Shown: positions 51,656 to 60,785 of the stretch, piece by piece
Layout of the letters: every line of letters starts with the position of its first letter
Position numbering within the stretch: the stretch's first letter is position 1
Assembly: GCA_021787395.1 (NCBI GenBank)
Contig: JAJYLZ010000002.1
Coordinates: 62,001-126,000, forward strand
Length of the DNA stretch: 64,000 nt
Direction: 5' to 3'
Source of the DNA: Chloroflexota bacterium
GTDB taxonomy: Bacteria; Chloroflexota; Limnocylindria; Limnocylindrales; CSP1-4
Translations under genes and position numbers: made by a program
The notes under the pieces: generated by a model
The model's input: the letters and a program-made list of their open reading frames with translations, nothing else
Told to the model about the DNA's origin: nothing
Databases searched by the model: none

Positions 51656-52341
51656 GCGCTGCACCGACCGGAGGCGGGGGTGCTATCGACTGCCGACACG
51701 AGCCGGCCACCGGACAGCCGATGCAGCCGGGCGCACACAGGGAGCAGCGTCGCCGCGTCATGGCCGGCAACGATCAGCGATCCGCCTGACGCATGCCAAG
51801 AGCGCATGGCGTCCGCCATCGCTTCGGCATGGCGCGCGTCGACCGAACTGAACGGCTCGTCAGCGATCAGCAGATCGGGATCCGAGACGAGGGCCCGGGC
51901 CAGGCCTGCGCGCCGACGTGTCCCGGCGGATAGCGTAGAGACGCGGAGGTCCGCAACCTCGTGGAGGTCGAGCTGGGCGAGCACCTCATCTCGCCAGCCC
52001 GCCCTGGAGTGGGAGGCGAGGGCGACCAGCCGCAGGTTCTCGCGAAGGCTGAGATCCCCGTACAACCCTGTCCGGTGCCCGAGGAGGGCGATCCTCGGGT
52101 GGGCCCGCGGTGACTCGTCGGCCACCCTCCGCAGGCCAGCGTCGAGGTCGAGGACGCCGGCGACCACCCGGAGCAGCGTCGTCTTCCCGGAGCCGTTGCC
52201 CCCGACGATCCCTACGGCATCGCCGCGGAAGACCCAAAGGTCCACACGCCAGATGGCAACCGTAGGGCCGTACAACTTGGTCGCGCCCGACAAGTCGACG
52301 AGCGGCTGTCCAGGACACGATGGGTCTGGGGACGTGACCAT
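51652..52341 (-). CDS. ccmA: CcmA, ATPase of the heme ABC transporter
   Basis: 229 aa. Walker A GGNGSGKTTL, signature LSAGTRRR, Walker B LLIADEPFSSVD and H-loop VAGHD. The LSAGxxRR signature is usual for CcmA. First gene of the ccm operon; its start faces the blaI gene across a 121-bp region carrying a BlaI-like operator. Confidence 0.93.
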   Translation of the reverse strand: MVTSPDPSCPGQPLVDLSGATKLYGPTVAIWRVDLWVFRGDAVGIVGGNGSGKTTLLRVVAGVLDLDAGLRRVADESPRAHPRIALLGHRTGLYGDLSLRENLRLVALASHSRAGWRDEVLAQLDLHEVADLRVSTLSAGTRRRAGLARALVSDPDLLIADEPFSSVDARHAEAMADAMRSWHASGGSLIVAGHDAATLLPVCARLHRLSGGRLVSAVDSTPASGRCSA

Positions 52342-52361
52342 TGGTACCTTGACTGGCGAAT

Positions 52362-52379
52362 TACGACACCCCAGTAGTA
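52362..52379. promoter_or_regulatory. BlaI/CopY-type dyad between ccmA and blaI
   Basis: TACGAC (52362-52367) and GTAGTA (52374-52379) fit TACNAC-N6-GTNGTA, a dyad like those bound by BlaI/MecI/CopY repressors. It lies 20 bp from the ccmA start, so it could control both ccm and blaI. Confidence 0.55.
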
Positions 52380-52462
52380 TATGGGCTCGATGGCGCGGCC
52401 GCGTCCCGGCGGAGGTCGGCCTCGACCGCGGGCAAGGGCAAATGCCGTGCTATGGTCGCGCG

Positions 52463-52876
52463 ATGCAGCAGGATGAGGAGCACCTCGGCCAGCCCGGTGT
52501 CGAGGCCATGCTCGGGCCACTGGGAACTTCGGTCATGCGAGTCCTGTGGGCGCAGGGTCCGTCCACCGTCGCCGAGGTGGCAGGCGCCCTGAACCGTCAG
52601 CAGTCGCACCAGCTTGCCTACACCACCGTGATGACGATACTGTCGCGCCTCCACGAACGGGGCTTGCTCAAGCGCAGCCGGATCGGGCGGGGCTTTCGAT
52701 ACTGGCCGGTCGCGGACGAGGCTTCGTCGGTTGACGCCCTTGCGGGGCGGGCAGTGGACGCCGTGCTCACGCGCTACGGTGCCGCAGCCCTACGCCAGTT
52801 CGGCGAACGGCTGAGCACGCTCGATCCCGAGCTCCGCGCCGAACTCCTGCGTCTCGCGCAGTGCGAGGACTCGTGA
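52463..52876 (+). CDS. BlaI/MecI/CopY-family repressor
   Basis: 137 aa from ATG 52463 (ATG 52442 also in frame). The winged helix shows LGTSVMRVLWAQGPSTVAEV, AYTTVMTILSRLHERGLLKR and GRGFRYWPVADE, followed by the C-terminal dimer helices. It is paired with an M56 protease gene. In Mycobacteriota and related groups such pairs control genes outside beta-lactam resistance; the facing ccm operon is the likely target here (inference). Confidence 0.9.
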   Translation: MQQDEEHLGQPGVEAMLGPLGTSVMRVLWAQGPSTVAEVAGALNRQQSHQLAYTTVMTILSRLHERGLLKRSRIGRGFRYWPVADEASSVDALAGRAVDAVLTRYGAAALRQFGERLSTLDPELRAELLRLAQCEDS

Positions 52877-53613
52877 GGCCTCGTCCGCACAGTCTCGTCA
52901 CCCTGCTGCCGGTTCTGGGCGTGGCGGTGTGGGCCATGTGCGCGTTCGTCCTCCCCGATGCCTCAGGCGACCCCGTCCGGGCGCTCGAGCTTGGCGGCGG
53001 GCTGCTGCTTGGTGTCTGGGTATTCGTAGCCACAGGGATTCTCCTGAGGGATGCTCGGGCTGGCCGGGCACTCGACAGACGCGCGATCTCAAGCGACCTT
53101 GGTGGCGTGCTGGTACGCGTCCTGCCCGCCGGGGGGAGCCACGCGTTCGTCCTTGGCGCGCTCCGGCCGCGCATCTACGTGGGCGATGCCCTCCTCACGC
53201 ATCTCGACGGCGACGAGGTCCGGGCAGTCATACGCCACGAGGACCACCATCGGAGGACGCGGGCGCCCCTGCGGGCAGCCGCCCTGCAGGCTTGGGGCGT
53301 GATCCTCGGGCCGGTTGGCCCCGCACGCAACGCGGTGGCGGATCGGCTCGCGGCGCTGGAGATCGAGGCAGACCGCGCGGCCCTCGCAGCCGGGTCAAGC
53401 GCGTCGACGCTCGCGCGTGCCCTTCTCAAGGCGGATCGCCTCGGTGTCGGAGGGACCTCTTTCGCCAGCGTCGCGGATCAGCGGATCACGTGGCTGGTCG
53501 GCCGCGACCGGTCGGGGGCGGACGCCTGGCGCCCAGCCCTGCCCTATGAGTGGCTGCCCGCTGCTGCGTTCCTTCTGTTCGTCGTCGCCTGCCACGCGGG
53601 ACCGCTGTTCTGA
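52873..53613 (+). CDS. M56 (BlaR1-like) membrane metalloprotease without sensor domain
   Basis: 246 aa from GTG 52873, overlapping the repressor stop (GTGA). Helices near the N-terminus (LVTLLPVLGVAVWAMCAFVL, LLLGVWVFVATGILLRDA) and a C-terminal helix; zinc motif VIRHEDHHR (HExxH) with a downstream Glu (LEIEADRAAL). It lacks the penicillin-binding sensor of BlaR1, so the inducing signal is unknown. Confidence 0.87.
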   Translation: MRPRPHSLVTLLPVLGVAVWAMCAFVLPDASGDPVRALELGGGLLLGVWVFVATGILLRDARAGRALDRRAISSDLGGVLVRVLPAGGSHAFVLGALRPRIYVGDALLTHLDGDEVRAVIRHEDHHRRTRAPLRAAALQAWGVILGPVGPARNAVADRLAALEIEADRAALAAGSSASTLARALLKADRLGVGGTSFASVADQRITWLVGRDRSGADAWRPALPYEWLPAAAFLLFVVACHAGPLF

Positions 53614-53690
53614 GGTTGCTGCCGGGCGGGCTCAGACGGCCGGTCGTCGCCTAGAGGTGGCCTGAGTAGCAAGATGACGCGTGCTTGCTG

Positions 53691-53716
53691 CTCATCGTAC
53701 GCTCAGGTGGCGTTCA
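53691..53716 (+). promoter_or_regulatory. YTCA 11-bp repeat (CTCA, CTCA, TTCA)
   Basis: CTCA 53691, CTCA 53702 and TTCA 53713, period 11, before the YHS gene and the complex I-like cluster, which starts 4 nt after it. Confidence 0.62.
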
Positions 53717-53777
53717 GGCACGGTGCCTAACGTCGACTCCAGCCCGGGCGCGTGCCCGAGCGCCACCGGAGACAGCG

Positions 53778-53936
53778 ATGCCTGAGAACGACCAGCCCGT
53801 GACCGACCCCGTCTGCGGGATGAAGATCCGCCCGTCTGAGGCGGTCGCAACCATCGAGCACAACGGCACCACGTACTACTTCTGCAGCCAGGACTGCGCC
53901 GACAGCTTCCGCGAGTCGCCGGAAGACTACGTCTAG
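53778..53936 (+). CDS. Stand-alone YHS-domain protein
   Basis: 52 aa from ATG 53778. TDPVCGMKIRPSEAVATIEH then TYYFCSQDCADSFRESPEDY: a complete YHS metal-binding module with three Cys. It is the fourth YHS domain in the window. It ends 3 nt before the nuoA-like start, so it is likely co-transcribed with the complex I-like genes. Confidence 0.88.
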   Translation: MPENDQPVTDPVCGMKIRPSEAVATIEHNGTTYYFCSQDCADSFRESPEDYV

Positions 53937-53939
53937 GCC

Positions 53940-54296
53940 ATGACGGATCTGGGCCCGCTCGCGGTCGCCTTCTCGGTGATGGTGGCCGCCCTGCTCGCCG
54001 TGCTCGCCTCGTGGCTGCGCACGGCGCGCAACGCTCGCGCGACGGCGCCCGAGCGGGTCCCGTTCACCGGTGGCCGCGCGCCGTCGGTCCACGCGTGGAG
54101 CCGTTACCACGCCCGCTACTACCCCATGGCGCTCCTCTTCCTCGCCTTCGACATGGAGATGGTCTTCATGTACCCGTGGGCCGTCGTGTTCGTCACCGAA
54201 GGCATCGTGGCCATGGTCGAGATGGGCATGTTCATCGCGATCCTGCTCCTGGGCGTCCTCTACGCATGGCGCGAGCGCGCCTTCGAGTGGACATGA
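53940..54296 (+). CDS. nuoA: NuoA-like membrane subunit of a complex I relative
   Basis: 118 aa. Three helices; ARYYPMALLFLAFDMEMVFMYPWAVV is the NuoA core. The loop that in NuoA carries the conserved PYECG (quinone-site Cys) here reads VPFTGG, so the Cys is lost. It overlaps the next gene by 4 nt. Confidence 0.88.
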   Translation: MTDLGPLAVAFSVMVAALLAVLASWLRTARNARATAPERVPFTGGRAPSVHAWSRYHARYYPMALLFLAFDMEMVFMYPWAVVFVTEGIVAMVEMGMFIAILLLGVLYAWRERAFEWT

Positions 54297-55579
54297 CCTC
54301 GGTCTTCCGCCGGATGGCCGCAGCCGCCGATGCCCCCGTCTTCGCGCTGGCGGGGGCAGGGATGCGCTGGGCGGTGCAGGACCTGCGGCTCGCCGACGGC
54401 GTCACGCTCGTCGACTCGCCCCGGTCGGCGTCCATCCTCCTAGTCGCGGGTGAGCTCGACCCGCGTCTGGGCGAAGCGGCGGCTCGGGTCCACGACTCGC
54501 TGCCCCACCCGAGGGCGACGGTCGTCTGGGCCTCGGGGCCCGACGGCCTGGCCGGCGCGGACGCGGAGCGGATCGGCCACGACGCCGACCCGGTCGCCGC
54601 GGCGCGCGCTGTCTTCCGCGACCTCGTCCTTGGCCGGAGGCAATCCGAGCCGGATCTGCTGCCGGATATGGACCCCGCCCCCTGGCGCGGCGTGGGGCCG
54701 TACGGACAGGGCGGCAGCGGCATGACCGGGGGCACTCCGTACGGGCGGCCGATGGCGGAGCTTGGGCCCGACCGCGACGGCCTGCGACTCGACGTGCTGC
54801 CGACCCGGCTCGGGCCGTTCTTCGCGCCGCTCCCCGCCGGGCTCGAGCTTGACCTGCGGGTCGCTGGCGACGTCGTCGTTGAGGCGCGGGTCACGGGGTC
54901 CGAAGTGGGTACCTCGGAGGCCGCCGGGCGGTCGACGTTCGTGCGAGCGCTCACGCAGCCGCAATCGATCGCCGACCTTGAACTCTCGCGTGCCAGGGCG
55001 CACCTCCGGTGGGCCGCCGAGGCACTCCGCCTCCAGGGCCTGCGCGCCATCTCGCTGCGTGCGCTAGAGCTCGCCCGCACGGTCGCCCCCGGCGACTCGG
55101 CGGCCGTCGGCCGCCTTGCGACGGCGGTCCAGAGGACCGGCGTCTACCGCTGGTCCCTGCCGAACGTCGACGATCGCCGCCGCTCCCTGCTGGCGGACGC
55201 CCGGCTGGGCCCGGTGTCGCGCGCCTGCGGCCGTGCCGAGGACGAGCGGCTCGCCGACCCCGCGTACATCGCGCTCGGCTTCGCGCCGATCGCGGATGTG
55301 GGAGATGGCGTCGCCGCGGTCTGGCGAGCGCGATTCGGCGAAGCGTCGCAGAGCCTCGACCTTGCATCTCGCGCGGGCAGCGCTGTGACGACGGTCACAG
55401 GGACGACCGAGAGCCCCCGAGGGCGGATCGCCTTGGGCGACGCGCCGACGGCGCGCGCCCTCGAGCTCGTCCCGGCCCTCGTGGAGGGCCTCGAGTGGGG
55501 GGACGCGCTTGCGACGATCGCGGCGCTCGACCTCGACCTCGACGAGCTGGCGGCGCTGGCCGGCGTGACAGCGGCGTGA
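54293..55579 (+). CDS. NuoB-NuoD-derived fusion lacking iron-sulfur cysteines
   Basis: 428 aa. Residues ~1-110 track NuoB: FALAGAGMRWAVQDL aligns with the NuoB LACCAIEMM stretch but CC is replaced, and SPRSASILLVAGELDPRLGE, DSLPHPRATVVWASGPDG follow NuoB with GSCA replaced. After a Gly-rich linker (~140-155), YGRPMAELGPDRDGLRLDVL and FVRALTQPQSIADLELSRAR lead into a NuoD-like part ending ESPRGRIALGDA, VEGLEWGDALATIAALDLDL as in the NuoD C-terminus. The whole protein has a single Cys (near 309), so no N2 cluster can form. NuoC, E, F, G and I are absent. It may scaffold the membrane arm. Confidence 0.75.
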   Translation: MTSVFRRMAAAADAPVFALAGAGMRWAVQDLRLADGVTLVDSPRSASILLVAGELDPRLGEAAARVHDSLPHPRATVVWASGPDGLAGADAERIGHDADPVAAARAVFRDLVLGRRQSEPDLLPDMDPAPWRGVGPYGQGGSGMTGGTPYGRPMAELGPDRDGLRLDVLPTRLGPFFAPLPAGLELDLRVAGDVVVEARVTGSEVGTSEAAGRSTFVRALTQPQSIADLELSRARAHLRWAAEALRLQGLRAISLRALELARTVAPGDSAAVGRLATAVQRTGVYRWSLPNVDDRRRSLLADARLGPVSRACGRAEDERLADPAYIALGFAPIADVGDGVAAVWRARFGEASQSLDLASRAGSAVTTVTGTTESPRGRIALGDAPTARALELVPALVEGLEWGDALATIAALDLDLDELAALAGVTAA

Positions 55580-56508
55580 GCCCGCTGCTCGACGTGATCG
55601 CGGCCGCGGCGGCGGTGGCCGGCCTGCTCGCGGTTGGTGCGCTCGCGCTCGCGATCGGCGACGGGGTGGCGGGGGCCGCAGTCGCCGGACGCCCGATCCG
55701 GGTGCTCCCGCTCATCGCGGCGCCATTCGCCCGGGCCGCGCTCGCGGCGCGCACCGGCTCGACTACGACCGAGCGCCCGGATGGGGCTGGGCGGGCCGTG
55801 GCGCCCGCACTTCTCGCGGGCCTGGCCGCGCTCGCGATGGTGCTGCTGCCGCTCGCGCCGGGCGTCGCCCTCGCCGATCCGGATACGGGCTTCGTCGTGT
55901 ACTCGGCCGCGGTGGCGTTCGTGATGATCGCGGTGTTCCTCCACGGCTGGTCGCCCAACTCCACCCTGCCGCTCCACGGGGCCTACCGGTTCGGGGCCGT
56001 GGCGCTGTCGTTCCAGATCCCGTTCCTCCTCGCGATGCTCGCGACGGCCCTCCCGGCCCAGTCCCTGTCCATCGTCCGGATCGTCGAGGCGCAGGCCAGC
56101 CTGTGGAACGTGGTCCGCGAGCCGCTCGGCCTGCCGATCTACCTCGTGGTGGGGCTCGCCGTGGGGTTCTGGGGCCCGCTCAACCTCCCCGACGGGGATG
56201 ACCTTGCCGGAGGCACCTCCGCGGAGGACGCGGGTCTGGCGCGATGGCTCTGGCAGGTCGCGCGGCTCTCGATGCTCGTGGCCGTCGCCGCCCTCGGCGC
56301 CGCAGCCTTCCTCGGCGGCTACTTTGGGCCGATCCTCCCCGGCCCGGTGTGGGTCGCGGTGAAGACGGGGCTGCTGCTGGCCGCCATGGCCGCGGCCCAG
56401 CACCTGCTGGCCCGGGTGCGGATCGAGCGGTTCGTCGGCGTCGCGTGGGTGCTGCTGGTCCCCCTCGCGCTGCTCAACGTGTTCGTGTCGGGGGCGTTTC
56501 TCCTGTGA
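55576..56508 (+). CDS. nuoH: NuoH-like membrane subunit
   Basis: 310 aa, GTG start overlapping the previous stop. Eight helices. NuoH features survive in YRFGAVALSFQIPFLLAMLA and FWGPLNLP, but the conserved acidic quinone-cavity loop (FDLPEAE-type) reads LNLPDGDDLAGG and the usual flanking Glu are replaced. This agrees with a changed or lost quinone site. Confidence 0.85.
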   Translation: MSPLLDVIAAAAAVAGLLAVGALALAIGDGVAGAAVAGRPIRVLPLIAAPFARAALAARTGSTTTERPDGAGRAVAPALLAGLAALAMVLLPLAPGVALADPDTGFVVYSAAVAFVMIAVFLHGWSPNSTLPLHGAYRFGAVALSFQIPFLLAMLATALPAQSLSIVRIVEAQASLWNVVREPLGLPIYLVVGLAVGFWGPLNLPDGDDLAGGTSAEDAGLARWLWQVARLSMLVAVAALGAAAFLGGYFGPILPGPVWVAVKTGLLLAAMAAAQHLLARVRIERFVGVAWVLLVPLALLNVFVSGAFLL

Positions 56509-57071
56509 CCGGAGCGCTGATCGACCTCAGCTTCGCCGCCTTCTCGCTCGTCGCGATCGTGGCGGGCGTCAGGGTGTTCCGGACGGACTCGATGGTCCGC
56601 GCCGCGTTCTACCTGCTGGCGTCCTTCGCGGCCGCGGGCGGGATCATAGTGCTCCTCGGGGCGGAGTTCCTGGGCATGGTGCTCATCCTGATGATGGCCG
56701 GCGAGATGCTCGTGATGGCCATCGTGATGGTCATGTACATGATGAACCCGGCCGGGCTCAACCCGATGGTGATGGTCCACCAGCCGCGCACGGCCGTCGT
56801 CGCCGGGGTCGTCGCCTTCCTCGCCATCGCCGGCGTCGGGCTGTCGGGCGAGGTGCCATCTCGCCCAGCGCCGAACCCAGCCGCCGCGACCGCCGACCTA
56901 GGGCGCGAGCTCCTCGGCAACTCGATGCTGGTGTTCCAGACGGCGGGCGTCACGCTCCTGGCCACGATGGTCGGGGCGATCGCGGTGGCGGCGCCCCGCG
57001 GCCGGTACGGCGACGCCGCGGAGGGCTCCGAGGAGCCCGGCCTTCAGCCGGACGAAGAGGCGTCAGCGTGA
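56505..57071 (+). CDS. nuoJ: NuoJ-like membrane subunit
   Basis: 188 aa from GTG 56505 (overlap with the nuoH-like stop). Helix 3 region FLGMVLILMMAGEMLVMAIV is NuoJ-like, including the Gly-rich pi-bulge area. Five helices in all with a hydrophilic acidic C-terminus. Overlaps nuoK by 4 nt. Confidence 0.88.
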   Translation: MTGALIDLSFAAFSLVAIVAGVRVFRTDSMVRAAFYLLASFAAAGGIIVLLGAEFLGMVLILMMAGEMLVMAIVMVMYMMNPAGLNPMVMVHQPRTAVVAGVVAFLAIAGVGLSGEVPSRPAPNPAAATADLGRELLGNSMLVFQTAGVTLLATMVGAIAVAAPRGRYGDAAEGSEEPGLQPDEEASA

Positions 57072-57373
57072 CCACCGAGGCCGTCCTCGTCGTCGGAGCC
57101 GCGCTGTTCGGCATCGGCGTCTTCGGGGCGCTGAGCCAGCAGTCCTTCGTGATGCTGATGATGGGCATCGAGCTGATGATCAACGGGTCCCTGCTCGTCC
57201 TCGTCGCCATGTGGGCGCGGGCTGCGAGCGGGAGCCCCGACGGGCAGATGCTGGCCATCGTGTTCATGACCGTGATGGCGGTCGAGATGTCCCTCGGCTT
57301 CGCCCTCATCACCGGCGTTTACCGGGTCAGGCGCGCGGACATCACCGAGAAGCTGCGGAAGCTGAAGGGATGA
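57068..57373 (+). CDS. nuoK: NuoK-like membrane subunit
   Basis: 101 aa, three helices, MLMMGIELMINGSLLVLVAM carries the conserved Glu of NuoK helix 2 and AVEMSLGFALITGVYR that of helix 3 (both Glu present). The proton-path residues are therefore kept in this subunit. Confidence 0.92.
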   Translation: MTTEAVLVVGAALFGIGVFGALSQQSFVMLMMGIELMINGSLLVLVAMWARAASGSPDGQMLAIVFMTVMAVEMSLGFALITGVYRVRRADITEKLRKLKG

Positions 57374-59268
57374 CCGCGCTCGCCCAGCCGCTCGTCGCGC
57401 TGCTCCTCGCCGCGGTGCTGGCTCGCCTCGGCTCGCGTCCCCGCGCGCTCGGGCCGGTGGCCGTCGTCGGCATGATCCTCGTCGCACTCCTCGGCGTCGC
57501 CTCCGCGCTGGCGGAGCCGTCGTTGCGCATCGCGTGGGGACCGGCGTTCGGGCTCACGCTCGCGGTCGCGGGTTTCGGGCGCGTGATGGTCGTGCTCGTG
57601 CCGGCCATCGCCGCGCCCGTGATCGCGTACGCCGCCGCATCCGGGGAAGTCGAGCCGACGCGGCTGCTCTCGCTGCTCGCCGCCTTCGTCGCCGCGATGC
57701 TGCTCCTGGTGTCGGCCGGGGACTTCATCTCGCTGCTCATCGGCTGGGAGCTCGTCGGGGCCACGTCCTGGGCGCTGATCGGGCACGGCTGGCGCGACCG
57801 CACGAACGTGGACAGCGCCACGCAGGCGTTCCTCACCACGCGCCTCGGAGACCTCGGGCTGTATGTCGCGGCGGGCGCGACCTTCGCGGCGACCGGTGCG
57901 TTCGCATTCGACGGCGTGGCGGCCGCCGCGTCGCCGTGGAGGGAGATGATCGCGGCCGGCGTGCTCCTCGCCGCTACCGCCAAGTCGGCGCAGGTCCCCT
58001 TCAGCCCGTGGCTGTTCGCCGCCATGGCGGGCCCGACGCCGGTGTCCGCCCTGCTGCACAGCGCGACGCTCGTGTCGGCCGGGGCGTACCTGCTGATCCG
58101 GCTGGCGCCGTCGCTCGCCGCCGTGCCCTGGTTCCTGCCGGCGATCCTGGCCATCGGCCTGACGACGGCGCTGGGGGGCGGAGTCGTCGCCGCGGTCCAC
58201 CAGCACGGCAAGCGCGTCCTCGCCGCATCGACGTCGGCCCAGTACGGGCTCATGTTCATGGCGATCGGCGCCGGGTCGACGGCAGCGGCCGGCGCCCAGC
58301 TCGTCACCCACGCCGCGTTCAAGGCGCTGCTCTTCCTTCTCGCCGGCATCGCGATCCACGCCACGGGGACGCCGGATATCCGGCGGTGGCGCCTCGGCCG
58401 GGCACTGCCGGGTCCCGCGCTCGCTGCGGCTGTCGGCGCGCTCGCCCTCGCAGGCGTGCCCCCGCTCGGCGCCGCGTGGAGCAAGGAGGAGATCCTCTCG
58501 GCCGTCGCCGCAGCCGGTCCCCTACTCGAGGTGCTCGCCCTCGGCTCGGCCCTTCTCACCGCCGTCTATGCCGGCCGCTTCCTGCTCCTCGCCTATGGTC
58601 CTGGCCACCCTGGCGAGTTGGCGCGGCGGCCGGGGCGCGTCGAGGTTGCCGGTGTCGGCGCCCTCGCGGGGGCGAGCGTCGCCCTCGCGGCCCTCTGGTT
58701 GCCGCCCGCAAGGCCGATCGTGGAGGCCGCGACCGGAGGCGTCCTGATCGACGGCGCTCTGTGGGGCGTCGCGGCCGCGGTGATGATGCTCATCCTCGGG
58801 GCGGCGACCGTTGCCGCGCTCGAGCGCCGGGGCCTGCTCGCGGCATTCCGCGCGAGGCCGATGGTCGAGGACTGGCTCGGCCTGCCGGTGCTCGCGACCC
58901 GGCTCGTCGTTCGGCCGACGCTCGCCCTGTCCGGCGCCCTGGCGCGTGCCGACGATCGCGTCATCGACGCGGGCGTCCGGGCAGCCGTGCGGATCGCGCG
59001 GGCCGCCTCCGCGGTCACGGCCCTTCGCGTCGACGTGTCCGTCGACCGCCTCGTCATGGCGACCGCCGCGGGCGGCATGCTGGCGGGCCGGCTCTCCCGG
59101 CGCGCGGACGAGGCCGTTGTCGACGGCTCGGTCGAGGGCACGGGGCGGGCGGTCGGCATGGCCGGCCACCAGAGCCGTCGGCTCCAGACCGGCCTCACGC
59201 ACCACTACTACGTCATCGGCGCCGTCGGCGTGGCCGCAATTGCGGCCATCCTCGCCGCGGCCCGCTAA
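57370..59268 (+). CDS. nuoL: NuoL-like antiporter-type subunit
   Basis: 632 aa. Antiporter core: LIGWELVGATSWALIGHGWR (conserved Glu), ATAKSAQVPFSPWLFAAMAG and GPTPVSALLHSATLVSAGAY (conserved Lys and His), VHQHGKRVLAASTSAQYGLM. About 15 helices plus a long C-terminal lateral part. Key proton-path residues are present, so pumping or H+/Na+ transport is plausible. Confidence 0.92.
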   Translation: MTALAQPLVALLLAAVLARLGSRPRALGPVAVVGMILVALLGVASALAEPSLRIAWGPAFGLTLAVAGFGRVMVVLVPAIAAPVIAYAAASGEVEPTRLLSLLAAFVAAMLLLVSAGDFISLLIGWELVGATSWALIGHGWRDRTNVDSATQAFLTTRLGDLGLYVAAGATFAATGAFAFDGVAAAASPWREMIAAGVLLAATAKSAQVPFSPWLFAAMAGPTPVSALLHSATLVSAGAYLLIRLAPSLAAVPWFLPAILAIGLTTALGGGVVAAVHQHGKRVLAASTSAQYGLMFMAIGAGSTAAAGAQLVTHAAFKALLFLLAGIAIHATGTPDIRRWRLGRALPGPALAAAVGALALAGVPPLGAAWSKEEILSAVAAAGPLLEVLALGSALLTAVYAGRFLLLAYGPGHPGELARRPGRVEVAGVGALAGASVALAALWLPPARPIVEAATGGVLIDGALWGVAAAVMMLILGAATVAALERRGLLAAFRARPMVEDWLGLPVLATRLVVRPTLALSGALARADDRVIDAGVRAAVRIARAASAVTALRVDVSVDRLVMATAAGGMLAGRLSRRADEAVVDGSVEGTGRAVGMAGHQSRRLQTGLTHHYYVIGAVGVAAIAAILAAAR

Positions 59269-59288
59269 ACCGCCTAGGAGTCCAGCCC

Positions 59289-60785
59289 GTGCTCACCGCC
59301 GCCATCTTCATCCCGATCCTTGCCGCGGCGCTGCTCGCGCTGCTCCCGAGAAGCCGTGGTCTCGGAGCGAGCCCGCGTGCGCTCGCCGTTGCGGCGACCA
59401 TCGTGGCGGTCGTCCCGCTGGTCCTGGTGGCGGCGGCATGGCTCCGCTTCGATGGCGCGTCGGGCTTCCAGCAGGTGGAGACAGTTCCGTGGATCCCGAC
59501 GCTCGGCATCTCCTACCGGGTCGGGGTGGACGGGCTCTCGCTGCCGCTCGCCGCGATGACCGCGCTCGTGTTCACAGTCGCTGTGGCCTACCCCGTCGAC
59601 TTGCGGGGCCGGCCGGTCCCCTACTACGCGCTGATCCTGTTCCTCGAGGGCGCCTCTGTCGGGGTGTTCCTCGCGCTGGACCTGTTCCTGTTCTTCGTCT
59701 TCTGGGACGTCTCGCTGGTGGCGATGTACTTCCTGATCGGCGCGTGGGGCCACGGTGACGCCCAGAGGTCGGCCCTCAAGTTCTTCCTCTACACCTTTGC
59801 AGGCTCGCTGCCCCTGCTCCTCGCCATCCTCGGCGTCTATCTCGCCACGGACCCCCACACGTTCGACATGGCCGAGATCATCCGCCAGCAGCCGCTCGCC
59901 GGAGGCGGGGTCTACGCGGCGCTCGTCTTCGCGGGGTTCTTCGCCGGGTTCGCCATCAAGACCCCGATCGTCCCGTTCCACACGTGGCTGCCGCCCGCCC
60001 ACGTGGACGCGCCAGGCCCGGCCTCGGCCATCCTCGCGGGCGTCCTCCTCAAGATGGGCACCTACGGCTTCGTGCGCATCCTCATGAGCATGGTGCCGGG
60101 CGTCTGGGCGGAGCTGTCGCTGCCGCTCGCCGTGCTGGCGGTCGTCTCGATCGTGTACGGCGCGCTCGTCGCGCTCGCGCAGACCAACCTCAAGCGGCTG
60201 ATCGCCTACACCAGCGTCAACCACATGGGGTACGTGATCCTCGGGCTCGCCGTCGCCGGGGCCGCGGCACCCGGCCAGGAGGCGGCGCGGGCCCTCGCGC
60301 TCACCGGGGCGACGGTCGAGATGGTCGCCCACGGCCTGATCACCGGCGGACTGTTCCTCGTCAGCGGATCGGTCCTCGCCCGCGGCGGCACGTACGACCT
60401 CGACTCGTACGGGGGGCTGCTCGGGCGGGCGAGGTCGCTGACATGGATCACCGCCCTGCTCGCCTTCGCGAGCTTGGGCCTGCCCGGACTCGCAGGCTTC
60501 GTCGCGGAGGTCCAGATCTTCGTCGGGGCACTCGCGGTCTACCCGGCGCTCGCCGCCGTGGCCCTGCTCGGGATCGTGATCACCGCAGGGCTCTTCCTGC
60601 GGATGCTGGGCAGGTTGTTCCTGGGGGCGCTGCCCGACCGCTGGCGCGAGTTCCCCGACCTCGGCCGGCGCGAGGCCGGGCTGCTGGGCGTCCTCGGCGC
60701 CCTCGTGCTCCTGATCGGCGTGGTGCCCGGGTGGCTGCTCGGCACCATCGACGCCTTCGCCGGGCCGTTCGTGGGGAGGCCGTGA
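59289..60785 (+). CDS. nuoM: NuoM-like antiporter-type subunit
   Basis: 498 aa from GTG 59289 with GGAG upstream. LFFVFWDVSLVAMYFLIGAW has Asp at the position of the conserved NuoM Glu; GFFAGFAIKTPIVPFHTWLP and TNLKRLIAYTSVNHMGYVIL keep the conserved Lys. Fourteen helices. Likely still ion-translocating. Confidence 0.92.
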   Translation: MLTAAIFIPILAAALLALLPRSRGLGASPRALAVAATIVAVVPLVLVAAAWLRFDGASGFQQVETVPWIPTLGISYRVGVDGLSLPLAAMTALVFTVAVAYPVDLRGRPVPYYALILFLEGASVGVFLALDLFLFFVFWDVSLVAMYFLIGAWGHGDAQRSALKFFLYTFAGSLPLLLAILGVYLATDPHTFDMAEIIRQQPLAGGGVYAALVFAGFFAGFAIKTPIVPFHTWLPPAHVDAPGPASAILAGVLLKMGTYGFVRILMSMVPGVWAELSLPLAVLAVVSIVYGALVALAQTNLKRLIAYTSVNHMGYVILGLAVAGAAAPGQEAARALALTGATVEMVAHGLITGGLFLVSGSVLARGGTYDLDSYGGLLGRARSLTWITALLAFASLGLPGLAGFVAEVQIFVGALAVYPALAAVALLGIVITAGLFLRMLGRLFLGALPDRWREFPDLGRREAGLLGVLGALVLLIGVVPGWLLGTIDAFAGPFVGRP

